Source: Gammaproteobacteria bacterium
Lineage (GTDB): Bacteria; Pseudomonadota; Gammaproteobacteria; Steroidobacterales; Steroidobacteraceae
DNA: 64,000 nucleotides
Assembly: GCA_016874295.1 (NCBI GenBank)
Contig: VGUH01000001.1
Location: 123,912 to 187,911 of the forward strand
Direction: 5' to 3'
Within the stretch, counting starts at the first letter, position 1. The number at the start of each line of letters is the position of its first letter. Shown piece by piece: positions 44,223-53,179 of the stretch. The translations under genes were made by a program, and so were the position numbers. The notes under the pieces are model-generated. The model searched no databases. It was not told the origin of the DNA and saw only the letters and a program-made list of their open reading frames with translations.

Positions 44223-45513
44223 GGCGCGCTCCCGCTGAACGAGAGGAAGAACGGTGCGGACCGGATTCCGGCAACGCAGGCGACGTCGAGCGCGGCCGCC
44301 GAGCCGTGGTCGACGAACTGCCGCACGAGCCGCTGCACGCAGGGCTGGCGCAGCGCCCCGTGACCCTGGCTCGGCACGACGATGTGCCTGCCGTCAGCAA
44401 ATCCCCGCGCCGCCTCGGCGCCGTAGAATGCGGGCGTCGCCGGGTCGAATTCGCCGGAGAGCAGCAGCGCCGGCACGGCGGAATCGAGCGGCTCGCCAAA
44501 ATCCGTATCCACCGGCCCGCGCGGCCAGACGCCGCAGATCGCCTCCATCGCATCCACCATCATCGTGCCCATCAAGGTCGCCTCGAGCGCGGTGCGCTGC
44601 ACGGCGCCTGCGAAGCGCGGCGCGTCCTGGGCGCAGGCGACGGAGTTGTGCATCCCCATCGCGATCATTGATTCCAGCTCGTCGCCCAGCATCTCGGCCT
44701 GCGCGGCGAGCGGGGCGTAGTTGCCGCGCGTCGCCGCCTCGTGGACGAGCAGCGGCAGCAGCGAGGCGGTGTCGGACGAGTAGACGAGCATGCGCGCCAT
44801 GGTCAGCAGGTGAGCAGGAGTCACCTGCACCTGCCGGCGCTCGCTCGTTACCGGATCGGCGAGCGTGACGGCGACCGGCGCGTCGCGCAGCCGGGCATCG
44901 AGCTGCGCGAACTGTTCCGTCAGCGCCGGAAAGCGATCGTCGCAGGCCGCGTCTGCCGCGCAGCGCGCACCGCGTCGAGGTCACGCACGGCGATGCTGGT
45001 CGTATAGAACTGCGGGCGGCCGGGCAGCCCCGCCAGGCACTCGCTCGCGAGCGCGGCGAGTTCGGCGGGCGGGATGTCGCCGCTCTCGAGCGCGTCGTCC
45101 GGCATGTCGCAGTCGAGGCGGTTCGAGCCGCCCGTGCCGCGCTGGTCCACGAGTACGAGGTCACGCTCGCGTTGAACGCCCGCGAAAGCGCCGAGGAGCG
45201 GCGCAAAGCCCTGGATGGAGCCCTGGCCCGGGCCGCCGGCAATCAGGACCAGCGGATCCGGCCGCGCGTGGGTCGCGACCGCGGGCACGACCGCGACGGC
45301 GAGTTCGATATGCGGGCCGCCGGCATCATCGGGATCCTCCGGTACGGACAAACTGCCGCAACGCGCGGCGGTCGAAGTGAGCCCGTCGAGATCGGCGATA
45401 CGGGAGTCCTCGAGCGCAAGCTGCGGCTTCGCCGCGACCGGGGCGGGGCCGAGCAGCGCGCCGAGCAGGAGCGCAGCCAGCAAAGGGCTGCGCAAGCGAT
45501 GGCGGTCAGTCAA
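44219..45513 (-). pseudogene. TAP-like alpha/beta hydrolase with internal deletion removing the nucleophile
   Basis: From ATG 45513 the protein has a signal peptide ([20 protein letters not shown]) and alpha/beta-hydrolase segments [13 protein letters not shown] and LVLVDQRGTGGSNRLDC. After TTSIAVRDLDAVRA (near 44960) the frame breaks. In another frame the family sequence resumes with CAADAACDDRFPALTEQF and runs through the C-terminal TAP domain (ALLLSGEFDPATP; VPSQGHGALRQPCVQRL) to 44219. The missing stretch of about 60 residues normally holds the GxSxG nucleophile elbow. Loss is not a multiple of three, so no active enzyme is made. Confidence 0.83.
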
Positions 45514-45543
45514 TGTGTTTCTCCGGGCCGTCGCCGCTCACAA

Positions 45544-45587
45544 AAAGGGACTCCCCCTTCTCCAGGAAAAAGGAGGTTCGTCCCTTT
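45544..45587. repeat. Stem-loop in the mnmG leader
   Basis: AAAGGGAC (45544-45551) pairs with GTCCCTTT (45580-45587), with C-rich and A/G-rich inner segments that can pair partly. It ends 8 bp before the first mnmG ATG and lies between divergent genes. It could be a leader hairpin or part of a dispersed repeat; similar wording precedes the metallo-hydrolase start at 52216. Confidence 0.45.
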
Positions 45588-45595
45588 CCGTTATC

Positions 45596-47335
45596 ATGAC
45601 GCTTCCGATGGAATCGTTCGACATCATCGTGATCGGCGGTGGCCACGCCGGCACCGAGGCGGCCCTCGCCGCGGCCCGGATGGGCGCGCGCACGCTGCTC
45701 GTGACGCAGAGTCTCGCGACCGTCGGGCAGATGAGCTGCAACCCGGCGATCGGCGGCATCGGCAAGGGCCATCTAGTGCGCGAGATCGACGCGCTGGGCG
45801 GCGCGATGGCGGTCGCGGCCGACCGCGCCGGCATCCAGTTCCGCACCTTGAACGCGAGCAAGGGGCCCGCGGTCCGCGCGACCCGCGCCCAGGCCGATCG
45901 CACCCTCTACAGGGATGCGATCCGCGCCCTGCTGGAATCGCAGCCGAACCTCACCCTGCGCGAATCCGAGGTGGCCGATCTCATCGTCGAAAGCGGCCGC
46001 GCGACCGGTGTCGTCACGACGGATGGCACGCGGATCCCGGCGCGCGCGGTCGTGCTGACCGTCGGCACCTTCCTCGGCGGGCGCATCCACGTGGGCCTCG
46101 AGTCGCGGGCGGGCGGTCGCGCCGGTGATGCGCCGTCGAACGCGCTGGCCGCGCGGCTGCGCGAGCTGCCGTTCACGGTCGGGCGCCTCAAGACCGGCAC
46201 GCCGCCGCGCCTCGACGGGCGCACGCTCGACTACACGGCGATGCGCCCGCAGCCCGGCGACGAGCCGCGGCCGGTGTTCTCGTATCTAGGCCGTCACGAA
46301 GATCACCCGCGGCAGGTCCAGTGCCATATCACCGCGACCAACGCCCTAACGCATGAAATCATCCGCGGCGCCACCGATCGCTCGCCGATGTTCACCGGCC
46401 TCATCGAGGGCGTCGGCCCGCGCTACTGCCCGTCGGTCGAGGACAAGATCGTGCGCTTCGCCGCGAAGTCGTCGCATCAGGTCTTCGTCGAGCCCGAAGG
46501 CCTCGACACGCCCATCGTCTATCCGAACGGCATCTCGACCAGCCTGCCGGCCGACGTGCAGCTCGACTTCGTGCGCACGATCGCGGGTTTCGAGCGCGCG
46601 GAAATGACCCGCCCCGGCTACGCAATCGAGTACGACTATTTCTGCCCGAGGGGCCTCTCCGACTCGCTCGAGACCCGCGCGCTCGCGGGCCTCTTCTTCG
46701 CCGGCCAGATCAACGGCACGACCGGCTACGAAGAGGCGGCGGCGCAGGGCCTGCTCGCGGGACTCAACGCCGCGCGGCTGGTCACCGGCCAGGCACCGTG
46801 GTCGCCGCGCCGGGACCAGGCCTACCTCGGCGTGATGGTGGACGACCTCGTCACACGCGGGGTCATGGAACCCTATCGCATGTTCACGAGCCGCGCCGAG
46901 CACCGCCTGCTGCTGCGCGAGGACAATGCCGATGAGCGCCTGACGCCCGTCGCGCGCGAGATGGGTCTCGTGGACGATGCGCGCTGGGAGTTCTTCTGCG
47001 CCAAGCGCGATGCGATCGCGGCGGGCGGCGTGCCAGCCGGTGCCGACGCGCGCCTTGCCGGGCAGGTCGAGCGCGGCCTCGAGGCGCGCGCGAAGTACGC
47101 CGGCTACATCGAGCGCCAGCAGGCCGAGGTCGAGCGCCAGCGCCGGAACGAGGAGACGCGGCTGCCTGTGGACATCGATTACGCCGTGATCGCCGGACTC
47201 ACCCACGAGGCGCGCCAGCGGCTCATGGAATCAAGGCCCGGAACGCTCGGCCAGGCCTCGCGCATGCCCGGCATCACGGCGGCGACGATCTCGATCCTGC
47301 TGGTGCACCTAAGGAAGCGCGCCCGGGCGGCTTGA
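45596..47335 (+). CDS. mnmG: tRNA uridine 5-carboxymethylaminomethyl modification enzyme MnmG
   Basis: MnmG (GidA) is the FAD enzyme that works with MnmE on wobble uridines. The 579-residue protein has the FAD motif [21 protein letters not shown], the [22 protein letters not shown] region with catalytic Cys, [11 protein letters not shown], the [20 protein letters not shown] motif and a C-terminal [18 protein letters not shown] for MnmE binding. ATG 45608 ([11 protein letters not shown]) is an equally good start. mnmE is usually a neighbour but here lies 37 kb away, and rsmG, often next, is 6.8 kb downstream. Confidence 0.96.
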   Translation: MTLPMESFDIIVIGGGHAGTEAALAAARMGARTLLVTQSLATVGQMSCNPAIGGIGKGHLVREIDALGGAMAVAADRAGIQFRTLNASKGPAVRATRAQADRTLYRDAIRALLESQPNLTLRESEVADLIVESGRATGVVTTDGTRIPARAVVLTVGTFLGGRIHVGLESRAGGRAGDAPSNALAARLRELPFTVGRLKTGTPPRLDGRTLDYTAMRPQPGDEPRPVFSYLGRHEDHPRQVQCHITATNALTHEIIRGATDRSPMFTGLIEGVGPRYCPSVEDKIVRFAAKSSHQVFVEPEGLDTPIVYPNGISTSLPADVQLDFVRTIAGFERAEMTRPGYAIEYDYFCPRGLSDSLETRALAGLFFAGQINGTTGYEEAAAQGLLAGLNAARLVTGQAPWSPRRDQAYLGVMVDDLVTRGVMEPYRMFTSRAEHRLLLREDNADERLTPVAREMGLVDDARWEFFCAKRDAIAAGGVPAGADARLAGQVERGLEARAKYAGYIERQQAEVERQRRNEETRLPVDIDYAVIAGLTHEARQRLMESRPGTLGQASRMPGITAATISILLVHLRKRARAA

Positions 47336-47389
47336 GGCGGGTTGCCGCCCGCGTGCCGGATATGCCGCAACATAGGAGATAATGGCGGC

Positions 47390-47869
47390 ATGACCAGCTT
47401 CTACGACTTCAAGGTGGACCGCCTCGACGGCGGCAAGGACCTGCTCGCGGGGCTGAAGGGTAAGGTCGTGCTGGCCGTCAACGTCGCGAGCCGCTGCGGC
47501 CTCACGCCGCAGTACGCGGACCTCGAGGGCTTGCACGAGGAACTCGCGGACGAGAAGTTCTCCGTCGTCGGCTTTCCCTGCAACCAGTTCGGCGCGCAGG
47601 AACCGGGCAGCGCGGATCAGATCCAGGCTTTCTGTTCGGCGACCTACGGCGTGACCTTCCCGATGAGCGCGAAGCTGGAGGTCAACGGCGCCGGCAGGCA
47701 CCTGCTCTACGCCTGGCTCACGGATCCCGCGAACGGCCACCCCGGAGACATCGAGTGGAACTTCGAGAAGTTCCTGATCGGCCGGGACGGGCGGCTGCTG
47801 AACCGCTACGCGCCGACGGTCAAGCCGCGCGACAGCGGCCTGATGAACGACATCGCGGACGCGCTGTAA
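47390..47869 (+). CDS. Glutathione peroxidase family protein (Cys type)
   Basis: The 159-residue enzyme reduces peroxides using glutathione or thioredoxin. The catalytic Cys is in VNVASRCGLTPQYADLEGLH, and the partner Gln/Trp region is in FPCNQFGAQEPGS and IEWNFEKFLIGRDG. It uses cysteine, not selenocysteine. The start at ATG 47390 matches the family N terminus (MTSFYDFKVDRLDGG). Confidence 0.93.
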   Translation: MTSFYDFKVDRLDGGKDLLAGLKGKVVLAVNVASRCGLTPQYADLEGLHEELADEKFSVVGFPCNQFGAQEPGSADQIQAFCSATYGVTFPMSAKLEVNGAGRHLLYAWLTDPANGHPGDIEWNFEKFLIGRDGRLLNRYAPTVKPRDSGLMNDIADAL

Positions 47870-47870
47870 A

Positions 47871-48164
47871 TCAGCTCGAGGATTCCCCCATCGCGCCCTT
47901 GATCGCGCCGACGATCGCGAGCAGCGCGGCGCCGCCGACGCCGCCGGTCGCGAAGTTCGAGATGATGGATCCGGCGCTCATGGCGGCTTCGCCGCCGCCG
48001 CCCGCCCCCAGCATCGCGAAGATCTGCCCGCCGAGCCCGCCGCCGAGTATTCCGACGACGGAGTTGCCGACGGTACCCAGGCTGAACTTCTTCATGACGG
48101 CGCCCGCGGCATTGCCGCCCAGGGCTCCGCTGACCAGCTGAACCAGCAAAGTCGCGGCGTCCAT
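47871..48164 (-). CDS. Small Gly/Ala-rich membrane protein
   Basis: This 97-residue protein (MDAATLLVQLVSGALGGNAA) has two glycine-zipper hydrophobic stretches (GNSVVGILGGGLGGQIFAML and GGVGGAALLAIVGAIKGAMG). A strong AGGAGGGG ribosome site precedes the ATG. Similar short proteins occur in many proteobacteria without assigned function. It converges with the glutathione peroxidase gene, 1 bp apart. Confidence 0.7.
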   Translation of the reverse strand: MDAATLLVQLVSGALGGNAAGAVMKKFSLGTVGNSVVGILGGGLGGQIFAMLGAGGGGEAAMSAGSIISNFATGGVGGAALLAIVGAIKGAMGESSS

Positions 48165-48305
48165 AAGTCCCCTCCTGAAGCCGCTGATGGCGCCTCTCTT
48201 GGAAGGGAGGCTTGCGGCCACTATACCCCCGGTCCGCGCGGTGGCAATTCCGGAGCCCTGCGCTTAACATGCCGGGCGCTCTCGTTCACCAAGAGTCCGC
48301 CACCG

Positions 48306-48905
48306 ATGAATTGCCGTTCCAAGTTCTTGATTGCAGCCGGAATGTTGGCGTTCGTGTCCTTCAGGGCACTGGCCGATGGTGATCCCGCCCGCGGCGAGAA
48401 ACTTGCCTATACCTGCATGGGTTGCCACGGCATCGAGAACTACCAGAACGCCTACCCGGCCTACTCGGTGCCGCGGCTCGGCGGGCAGCAACCGGCGTAC
48501 ATCGTCTCCGCGCTGGAGCAGTACCAGTCAGGCAGCCGCCCGCACCCGACCATGCGTGGCTTCGCAAGCTCACTGGATGCCGAGGACCGTGCCGACCTGG
48601 CGGCCTACTTCAGCGCACAGGTTCCGCCCGCCGCCGGGCCCGAGCCCGTCGGCACCGCGCCGCCGCAGGCCGAGCCCTGCGGCGCCTGCCACGGCAGGAA
48701 CGGCCGCGGCACGACGCCTGACTACCCGAACATCGGCGGTCAGCACTCCGACTACATCGCCCATGCGCTGAACGCCTACCGCCTCGGCAAGCGCAAGAAT
48801 CCGATCATGGCGCCCCTCGCACAGCCGCTGACGCCGGAAGATATCGAGGCGCTCGCGGAATACTTCTCCGCGCAGCCGGGTCTTCAGACGCCGCGCCAGG
48901 ACTGA
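48306..48905 (+). CDS. Diheme cytochrome c4-like protein
   Basis: The 199-residue periplasmic protein has a signal peptide (FLIAAGMLAFVSFRALADGD) and two class I cytochrome c domains. Haem-binding motifs are CMGCH (domain 1) and CGACH (domain 2). Likely axial Met ligands are in HPTMRGFAS and NPIMAPLAQPLTPED. It would carry electrons to a terminal oxidase. It stands alone, with no oxidase genes nearby. Confidence 0.88.
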   Translation: MNCRSKFLIAAGMLAFVSFRALADGDPARGEKLAYTCMGCHGIENYQNAYPAYSVPRLGGQQPAYIVSALEQYQSGSRPHPTMRGFASSLDAEDRADLAAYFSAQVPPAAGPEPVGTAPPQAEPCGACHGRNGRGTTPDYPNIGGQHSDYIAHALNAYRLGKRKNPIMAPLAQPLTPEDIEALAEYFSAQPGLQTPRQD

Positions 48906-48918
48906 GCGCCTCCGCGCC

Positions 48919-49212
48919 GTGGCGGACGTCACGATCACGCGCGAGCTCGGCCCTTCGCGGGGCCGCTACGTCGCGAAGCTCGCCGGCTTCGAGGGCGAGG
49001 CGGAGCTGACATTGGTACGGCTCGACGGCAATCGCATGCTCGCCGATCACACGCTGACGCCGGCTGCGATGCGCGGGCGCGGCATCGCGAGCGCGCTCGT
49101 CGAGCGGCTCGTCGCGGATGCACGCCGCGAGGGGTTCAAGGTCGTGCCGCAGTGCCCGTTCGTCGTCGCGCAATTCGACCGGCACGCCGAGTGGTCCGAC
49201 GTCCGCGCGTGA
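48919..49212 (+). CDS. Small GNAT-fold N-acetyltransferase (YjdJ-like)
   Basis: The 97-residue protein starts at GTG 48919 and matches the minimal GNAT family: GEAELTLVRLDGNRMLADHT, the acetyl-CoA-binding MRGRGIASALVERLVADARREG, and the C-terminal VVPQCPFVVAQFDRHAEW. The substrate is unknown. Its stop codon lies at the edge of a 33-bp palindromic repeat. Confidence 0.85.
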   Translation: MADVTITRELGPSRGRYVAKLAGFEGEAELTLVRLDGNRMLADHTLTPAAMRGRGIASALVERLVADARREGFKVVPQCPFVVAQFDRHAEWSDVRA

Positions 49213-49286
49213 GACGGTGCCGGGTCGCACTTATCGTACTTATTGCTTTTGCGATAAGTACGATAAGTGCGACCCGGCACCGTCTC
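49211..49286. repeat. Perfect 33-bp palindrome (family A)
   Basis: Positions 49211-49243 are the exact reverse complement of 49254-49286, with a 10-base loop. The outer half reads GAGACGGTGCCGGGTCGCAC and the inner half TTATCGTACTTAT. It begins at the stop codon of the GNAT gene. A closely related hairpin lies at the parA 3' end (55636-55706). It is a member of a dispersed palindromic repeat family and could also act as a terminator. Confidence 0.92.
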
Positions 49287-49380
49287 GACGCCGTCTCGAG
49301 TGCGACCCGGCACCGTCTCGGCGTCGAGTCATTGCCGTCGGCAATAGCCGACACTCAGTCGGCAATGGCCGACAAGGCCT
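49287..49380. repeat. Partial family A copy and twin short palindromes
   Basis: After the hairpin, a 21-bp stretch (49300-49320) exactly repeats 49267-49287, so it is a direct copy of the right arm. TCGACGCCG (from 49285) and CGGCGTCGA (from 49318) flank it as an inverted pair. Then GTCGGCAATAGCCGAC (49337-49352) and GTCGGCAATGGCCGAC (49358-49373), each a palindrome, occur 21 bp apart. No gene is present. It looks like a nested repeat array. Confidence 0.75.
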
Positions 49381-49442
49381 GCTGACCGCCCGGTGTTCCG
49401 CCGTTAGATTACCCTGCACTTGCAACGTCGCGAGGGCGAGAA

Positions 49443-50096
49443 ATGCGAAGAGCCACGCTGGCATGCGGGCTGGGCGTCACGTTGGCAACCACGGGCTGTC
49501 TGGGCGGCGGCGGGAGCAGCGGTGACGCGAAGCCGCGCAAGAGCGCGCTGTCGCAGAACCGTGCCCCGGTCATCAGCGGTCATTCTCCGGCAGAGGCGCC
49601 GGCCGACGAATACTTCGACTTCCGCCCGCGGGCGAACGATCCTGACGGCGATCTGCTCGTGTTCTCGATCTCGAACAAGCCGGTCTGGGCGCGTTTCAAC
49701 CCCGAGACCGGCCGGTTGCACGGCACGCCCGGCGCGGCCGACGTCGGCGTCTACACGGGGATCACCATCGTCGTATCGGACGGCCAGTCTTCCACCATGC
49801 TGCCGGCCTTCGATCTCACGGTCGCACAGGCGTCATCCGGGGTCGTGACGCTGTCCTGGAAGCCGCCGACGCAGAACGAGGACGGCTCGGCGCTGCGCGA
49901 CCTCGCCGGCTACCGGATCTACCTGGGCCGCAACCCCGACTCGCTCTCACGCGTAATTGTGCTGAACAACCCGGGGCTCACGCGTTACGTCGTCGAGAAC
50001 CTGTCGCCCGCGACCTGGCACTTCGCGATGACGTCGTTCAGCCGCGGCGGCAGCGAAAGCCGCCGTTCCGCCACGGTCAGTAAGCGCGTCGGCTGA
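49443..50096 (+). CDS. Lipoprotein with Ig-like and fibronectin type III domains
   Basis: The 217-residue protein has a lipoprotein signal (RRATLACGLGVTLATTGC) and a Gly/Ser linker. Residues of about 40-130 form a cadherin/He_PIG-type Ig domain (NRAPVISGHSPAEAPADEYF; NDPDGDLLVFSISNKPVWA; FNPETGRLHGTPGAADVG). The rest is a fibronectin III domain (VTLSWKPPTQNEDGSALRDL; GYRIYLGRNPDSLSRV). It is probably a surface-exposed binding or structural lipoprotein. Confidence 0.82.
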   Translation: MRRATLACGLGVTLATTGCLGGGGSSGDAKPRKSALSQNRAPVISGHSPAEAPADEYFDFRPRANDPDGDLLVFSISNKPVWARFNPETGRLHGTPGAADVGVYTGITIVVSDGQSSTMLPAFDLTVAQASSGVVTLSWKPPTQNEDGSALRDLAGYRIYLGRNPDSLSRVIVLNNPGLTRYVVENLSPATWHFAMTSFSRGGSESRRSATVSKRVG

Positions 50097-50126
50097 GCCA
50101 AGAGGGGGCACGTCTCTTCCCCCGCC

Positions 50127-52061
50127 TTACTGCCTGAGCGTCTCCAGGAACAGCGCGACCGCCCACTGGTAGTAGTCGGCGTTGTCGCGCTTGGCGAAGC
50201 CGTGGCCCTCGTTGAGCCCGACGAGGTACCAGACCTCGCCGCCGTTGGCGCGGATCTTCGCGACCATCTGTTCTGCCTCGGTGACCGGCACGCGCGGGTC
50301 GTTCTGGCCCTGCACGACCAGCATCGGCCTGGTGATCTTCTGCGCATTGTTGAGCGGCGAGATCTTCTCCAGGAACTGGCGCATCTTCGGGTCGCGCTCG
50401 TCGCCGTACTCCGGGCGGCGCAGGTCGCGCCGGTACTCCGCCGTGCTCTCGAGGAAGGTGACGAAGTTGCTGATGCCGACGATGTCGATCGCGCCGCGCA
50501 GCCGGTCGTTGTAGTGCGTCATCGACGCCAGCACCATGTAGCCGCCGTACGACCCGCCGATCAGCACCACGCGCTGCGCGTCGAGCTCCGGCTGTGTCGC
50601 GATCCAGTCGAGCAGCGCGCCGATGTCGCGCACCGAGTCCTCGCGCTTCATGCCGTTGTCGAGCGCGAGGTAGGTCTTGCCGTAGCCGGACGAGCCGCGC
50701 ACGTTCGGCAGGATCACGGCCCAGCCGAGCTCCGCCGCCCACTGCTGCACGCCGATGCTGAAGCCCGGTTGCGACTGCGCCTCCGGGCCGCCGTGGATGC
50801 TGACCAGCACCGGGTGCGGCCCCGCGCCAGCGGGCCGGTACAACCAGGCCGGGATCTGCCGCGGCTTGCCGTCCACCTCGTCGAACGTCGGGAAGCGCAC
50901 CAGCGTCGGCGCGACGAACTTCGACGCGGCGAGCGGCCCGATCTCGCTCTCGGTCCAGCGCTCGAGGCCGCCGTCTGCGAGCGTCCACACCCAGGTGTCG
51001 TTCGGCTGTGCCGGTGTCTGCAGCGTGAACGCGAGCTGCGTTCCCGCGGGATCGAAGCCAATCGAGCCGATCAGGCCGAACGGCAGCTGCGGCGGCACCA
51101 GGTCTGCCTGCTGCACGAGGTCGCGGATGCCGAGGCGGTTCGCGCCGTCCTCGTTGACGACGTAGGCGAGGTGGCGGCCGTCGCGCGAGATCGCGACGTC
51201 GTCGATCTCCCAGGCGAGGTGATCCGTGAGCGGCGTGACCTTGCCGCTCGCGAGGTCCACATGGCGCAGCGTGCGGAACTCGCTGCCGAGGTCGGACGCG
51301 TAGTAAACGCCTTTCCCGTCGCGCGCGAACACGGCTGGTCCGCGCGAGGCCTTCACCGATGACGCCTCGATTTCGCGCTTCTCGCGCGTCGCAAGGTCGT
51401 AGACGTACAGGTAGGACTCGTTCGCGGACACGAAACGCGCGAGCAGCAGCGACTTGCCGTCCGGCGACCAGTCGGCGACGTCCCAGCCCGTCTCCGCCGC
51501 CTCGTACACCATCCGCGGCTGCATGCGGTCGATCGGGTCGTCGACGTAGATATCGGTCTGCACGCCGGTGCGCACCGTCCAGGGGAAGGCGTACTGCGTG
51601 CCGTCGGCCGACCACACGCCCGAGCCCGCGCGGCCGCGACCATCGGTGAGCCGAACCGGCGTGCCGGCCGCCGGATCGAGGAACTCGAGCTGGTAGTTCT
51701 CGTCCCCGCCCGCGTCGCGCAGGTACACGATGCCCTTGCGCGCGCCGGTCGGCGACCATTCGCCGGCGTAGATCGGCTCGTCGAAGAAGGTGATCTGCCG
51801 CCGTGCACCCATCGGCTTGTCGACGAGGTGCAACTGGTCGGTGTTGCCGAAACGGGTGCTGATCGTGACGCGGCCGTCTGGGGTCCAGTCCGCGAAGTAA
51901 GCGCCGCGCGAGAACTGGTAGCGGCGCATGCGCTGCTGCAGCTCCTGCGGGATCTCGGGGATGCCCTCGATGGCAAGGCTCCCGCGGGTCACGCGCTCGA
52001 TCTCGGCGGAAAAAGCGGGGAGGGACAGCAGGGCCATCAGGGCCACGATCGGGCGGGTCAT
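50127..52061 (-). CDS. Secreted S9-family prolyl oligopeptidase-type peptidase
   Basis: The 644-residue protein starts at ATG 52061 with a signal peptide (TRPIVALMALLSLPAFSAEI). Residues of about 30-380 are a beta-propeller with TolB/PD40-like repeats (DWTPDGRVTISTRFGNTDQL; DWSPDGKSLLLARF). The C-terminal alpha/beta-hydrolase domain has the nucleophile GGSYGGYMVLASM, and the His in NEGHGFAKRDNADYY. Such peptidases digest oligopeptides in the periplasm. With the P1 peptidase and amidohydrolase it fits a peptide-scavenging lifestyle. Confidence 0.9.
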   Translation of the reverse strand: MTRPIVALMALLSLPAFSAEIERVTRGSLAIEGIPEIPQELQQRMRRYQFSRGAYFADWTPDGRVTISTRFGNTDQLHLVDKPMGARRQITFFDEPIYAGEWSPTGARKGIVYLRDAGGDENYQLEFLDPAAGTPVRLTDGRGRAGSGVWSADGTQYAFPWTVRTGVQTDIYVDDPIDRMQPRMVYEAAETGWDVADWSPDGKSLLLARFVSANESYLYVYDLATREKREIEASSVKASRGPAVFARDGKGVYYASDLGSEFRTLRHVDLASGKVTPLTDHLAWEIDDVAISRDGRHLAYVVNEDGANRLGIRDLVQQADLVPPQLPFGLIGSIGFDPAGTQLAFTLQTPAQPNDTWVWTLADGGLERWTESEIGPLAASKFVAPTLVRFPTFDEVDGKPRQIPAWLYRPAGAGPHPVLVSIHGGPEAQSQPGFSIGVQQWAAELGWAVILPNVRGSSGYGKTYLALDNGMKREDSVRDIGALLDWIATQPELDAQRVVLIGGSYGGYMVLASMTHYNDRLRGAIDIVGISNFVTFLESTAEYRRDLRRPEYGDERDPKMRQFLEKISPLNNAQKITRPMLVVQGQNDPRVPVTEAEQMVAKIRANGGEVWYLVGLNEGHGFAKRDNADYYQWAVALFLETLRQ

Positions 52062-52215
52062 ACTTCGGCTCCGTGCGAAGGCTGGGCGGCCAGATTGCCA
52101 CAGGTCGCCGGCGCATGACAAAAAATCAGCGCCGGATCCGACGCGCCTCCCCAGCGACAGCGGCGCATCCCGGCCGGCGCCTCTCTCGCTGAAGAAGCGC
52201 GTCCCCTTCGTTAAC

Positions 52216-53178
52216 ATGCCGTCCGTGGACACCATGGCCACCGGCAAGCTCGAGGACTTCCGCGCCGGCATCACGGCGATCGACTGCGACTACATGCGGC
52301 CGCGGCTCGCGGCCTCGCACCTGGTCGTCGACGGCGGCCGCGCCGCATTCGTGGACACGGGCACGACGCGCTCGCTGCCGAACCTGCTGTATGCGCTCGG
52401 CGTGAAGGGCATCGACCCGGCGGACGTCGACTGGGTGCTGACGACCCACGTGCACCTCGACCACGCGGGCGGCGCCGGCGCGCTCATGCAGGTCCTGCCG
52501 AATGCGCGCTGTGCCATCCACCCGCGCGGCGCGCGCCACCTCATTGACCCGGCAAAGCTCATCGCGGGCTCGATCGTCGTGTACGGCGAGGAGCGCTACC
52601 GCGCGCTATACGGCGAGATCGTACCGATCGACGAATCGCGCGTGCTCGTCGTCGACGACGGAGCTAAGATCGCGCTCGGTGGCCGCGAACTCGAGCTGAT
52701 TCACACGCCCGGCCACGCGCTGCACCACTACTGCATCGTCGACGCCGCGCACGAGCTCATCTTTTCCGGCGACACCTTCGGGCTCTCGTACCGCGAGCTC
52801 GACGTGGACGGCCGCGCCTTCATACTCCCGACCACCACACCGGTGCACTTCGATCCGGAAGCGCTATGCCGCTCGGTGGACCGGCTCATGGCTTACCGCC
52901 CGCGCTCGATCTTCCTCACCCACTACGCGGAGGTCACCGAGCTCGACCGCCTCGCGCGCGAACTGAAGGAGCGGGTCGTGGCGTTCGCGGACCTTGGCCT
53001 GCGCTACCGCGACGTCCACGACCGCGCGGACAAGCTCCGGCACGGAATGTTTGCGGTGATGTCGTCCTGGCTCGACGCGCACGGCTTTCCGCGCGACGAT
53101 GCCAGGCGCCACGAGTTGCTCGACGACGACGTCGAGCTCAACTGCCAGGGCATCGAGGCCTGGCTGGACAGGAAGTGA
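52216..53178 (+). CDS. Metallo-beta-lactamase-fold hydrolase
   Basis: The protein (320 residues from ATG 52216, or 314 from ATG 52234) has the metal-binding motif TTHVHLDHAGG, followed by HTPGHALHHY, FSGDTFGLSYREL and FLTHYAEV, so all zinc/iron ligands are present. The ending is longer than in simple glyoxalase II proteins. The substrate is unknown. The later ATG gives a start at MATGKLEDFRAGITAID, closer to what is conserved, and the first ATG lies in a leader resembling that of mnmG. A quinone-reductase gene follows 1 bp later. Confidence 0.85.
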   Translation: MPSVDTMATGKLEDFRAGITAIDCDYMRPRLAASHLVVDGGRAAFVDTGTTRSLPNLLYALGVKGIDPADVDWVLTTHVHLDHAGGAGALMQVLPNARCAIHPRGARHLIDPAKLIAGSIVVYGEERYRALYGEIVPIDESRVLVVDDGAKIALGGRELELIHTPGHALHHYCIVDAAHELIFSGDTFGLSYRELDVDGRAFILPTTTPVHFDPEALCRSVDRLMAYRPRSIFLTHYAEVTELDRLARELKERVVAFADLGLRYRDVHDRADKLRHGMFAVMSSWLDAHGFPRDDARRHELLDDDVELNCQGIEAWLDRK

Positions 53179-53179
53179 C

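Noticed and set aside
49211..49380. CRISPR-like array
   Set aside because: The repeats are palindromes of differing length with no regular spacers and no cas genes nearby.
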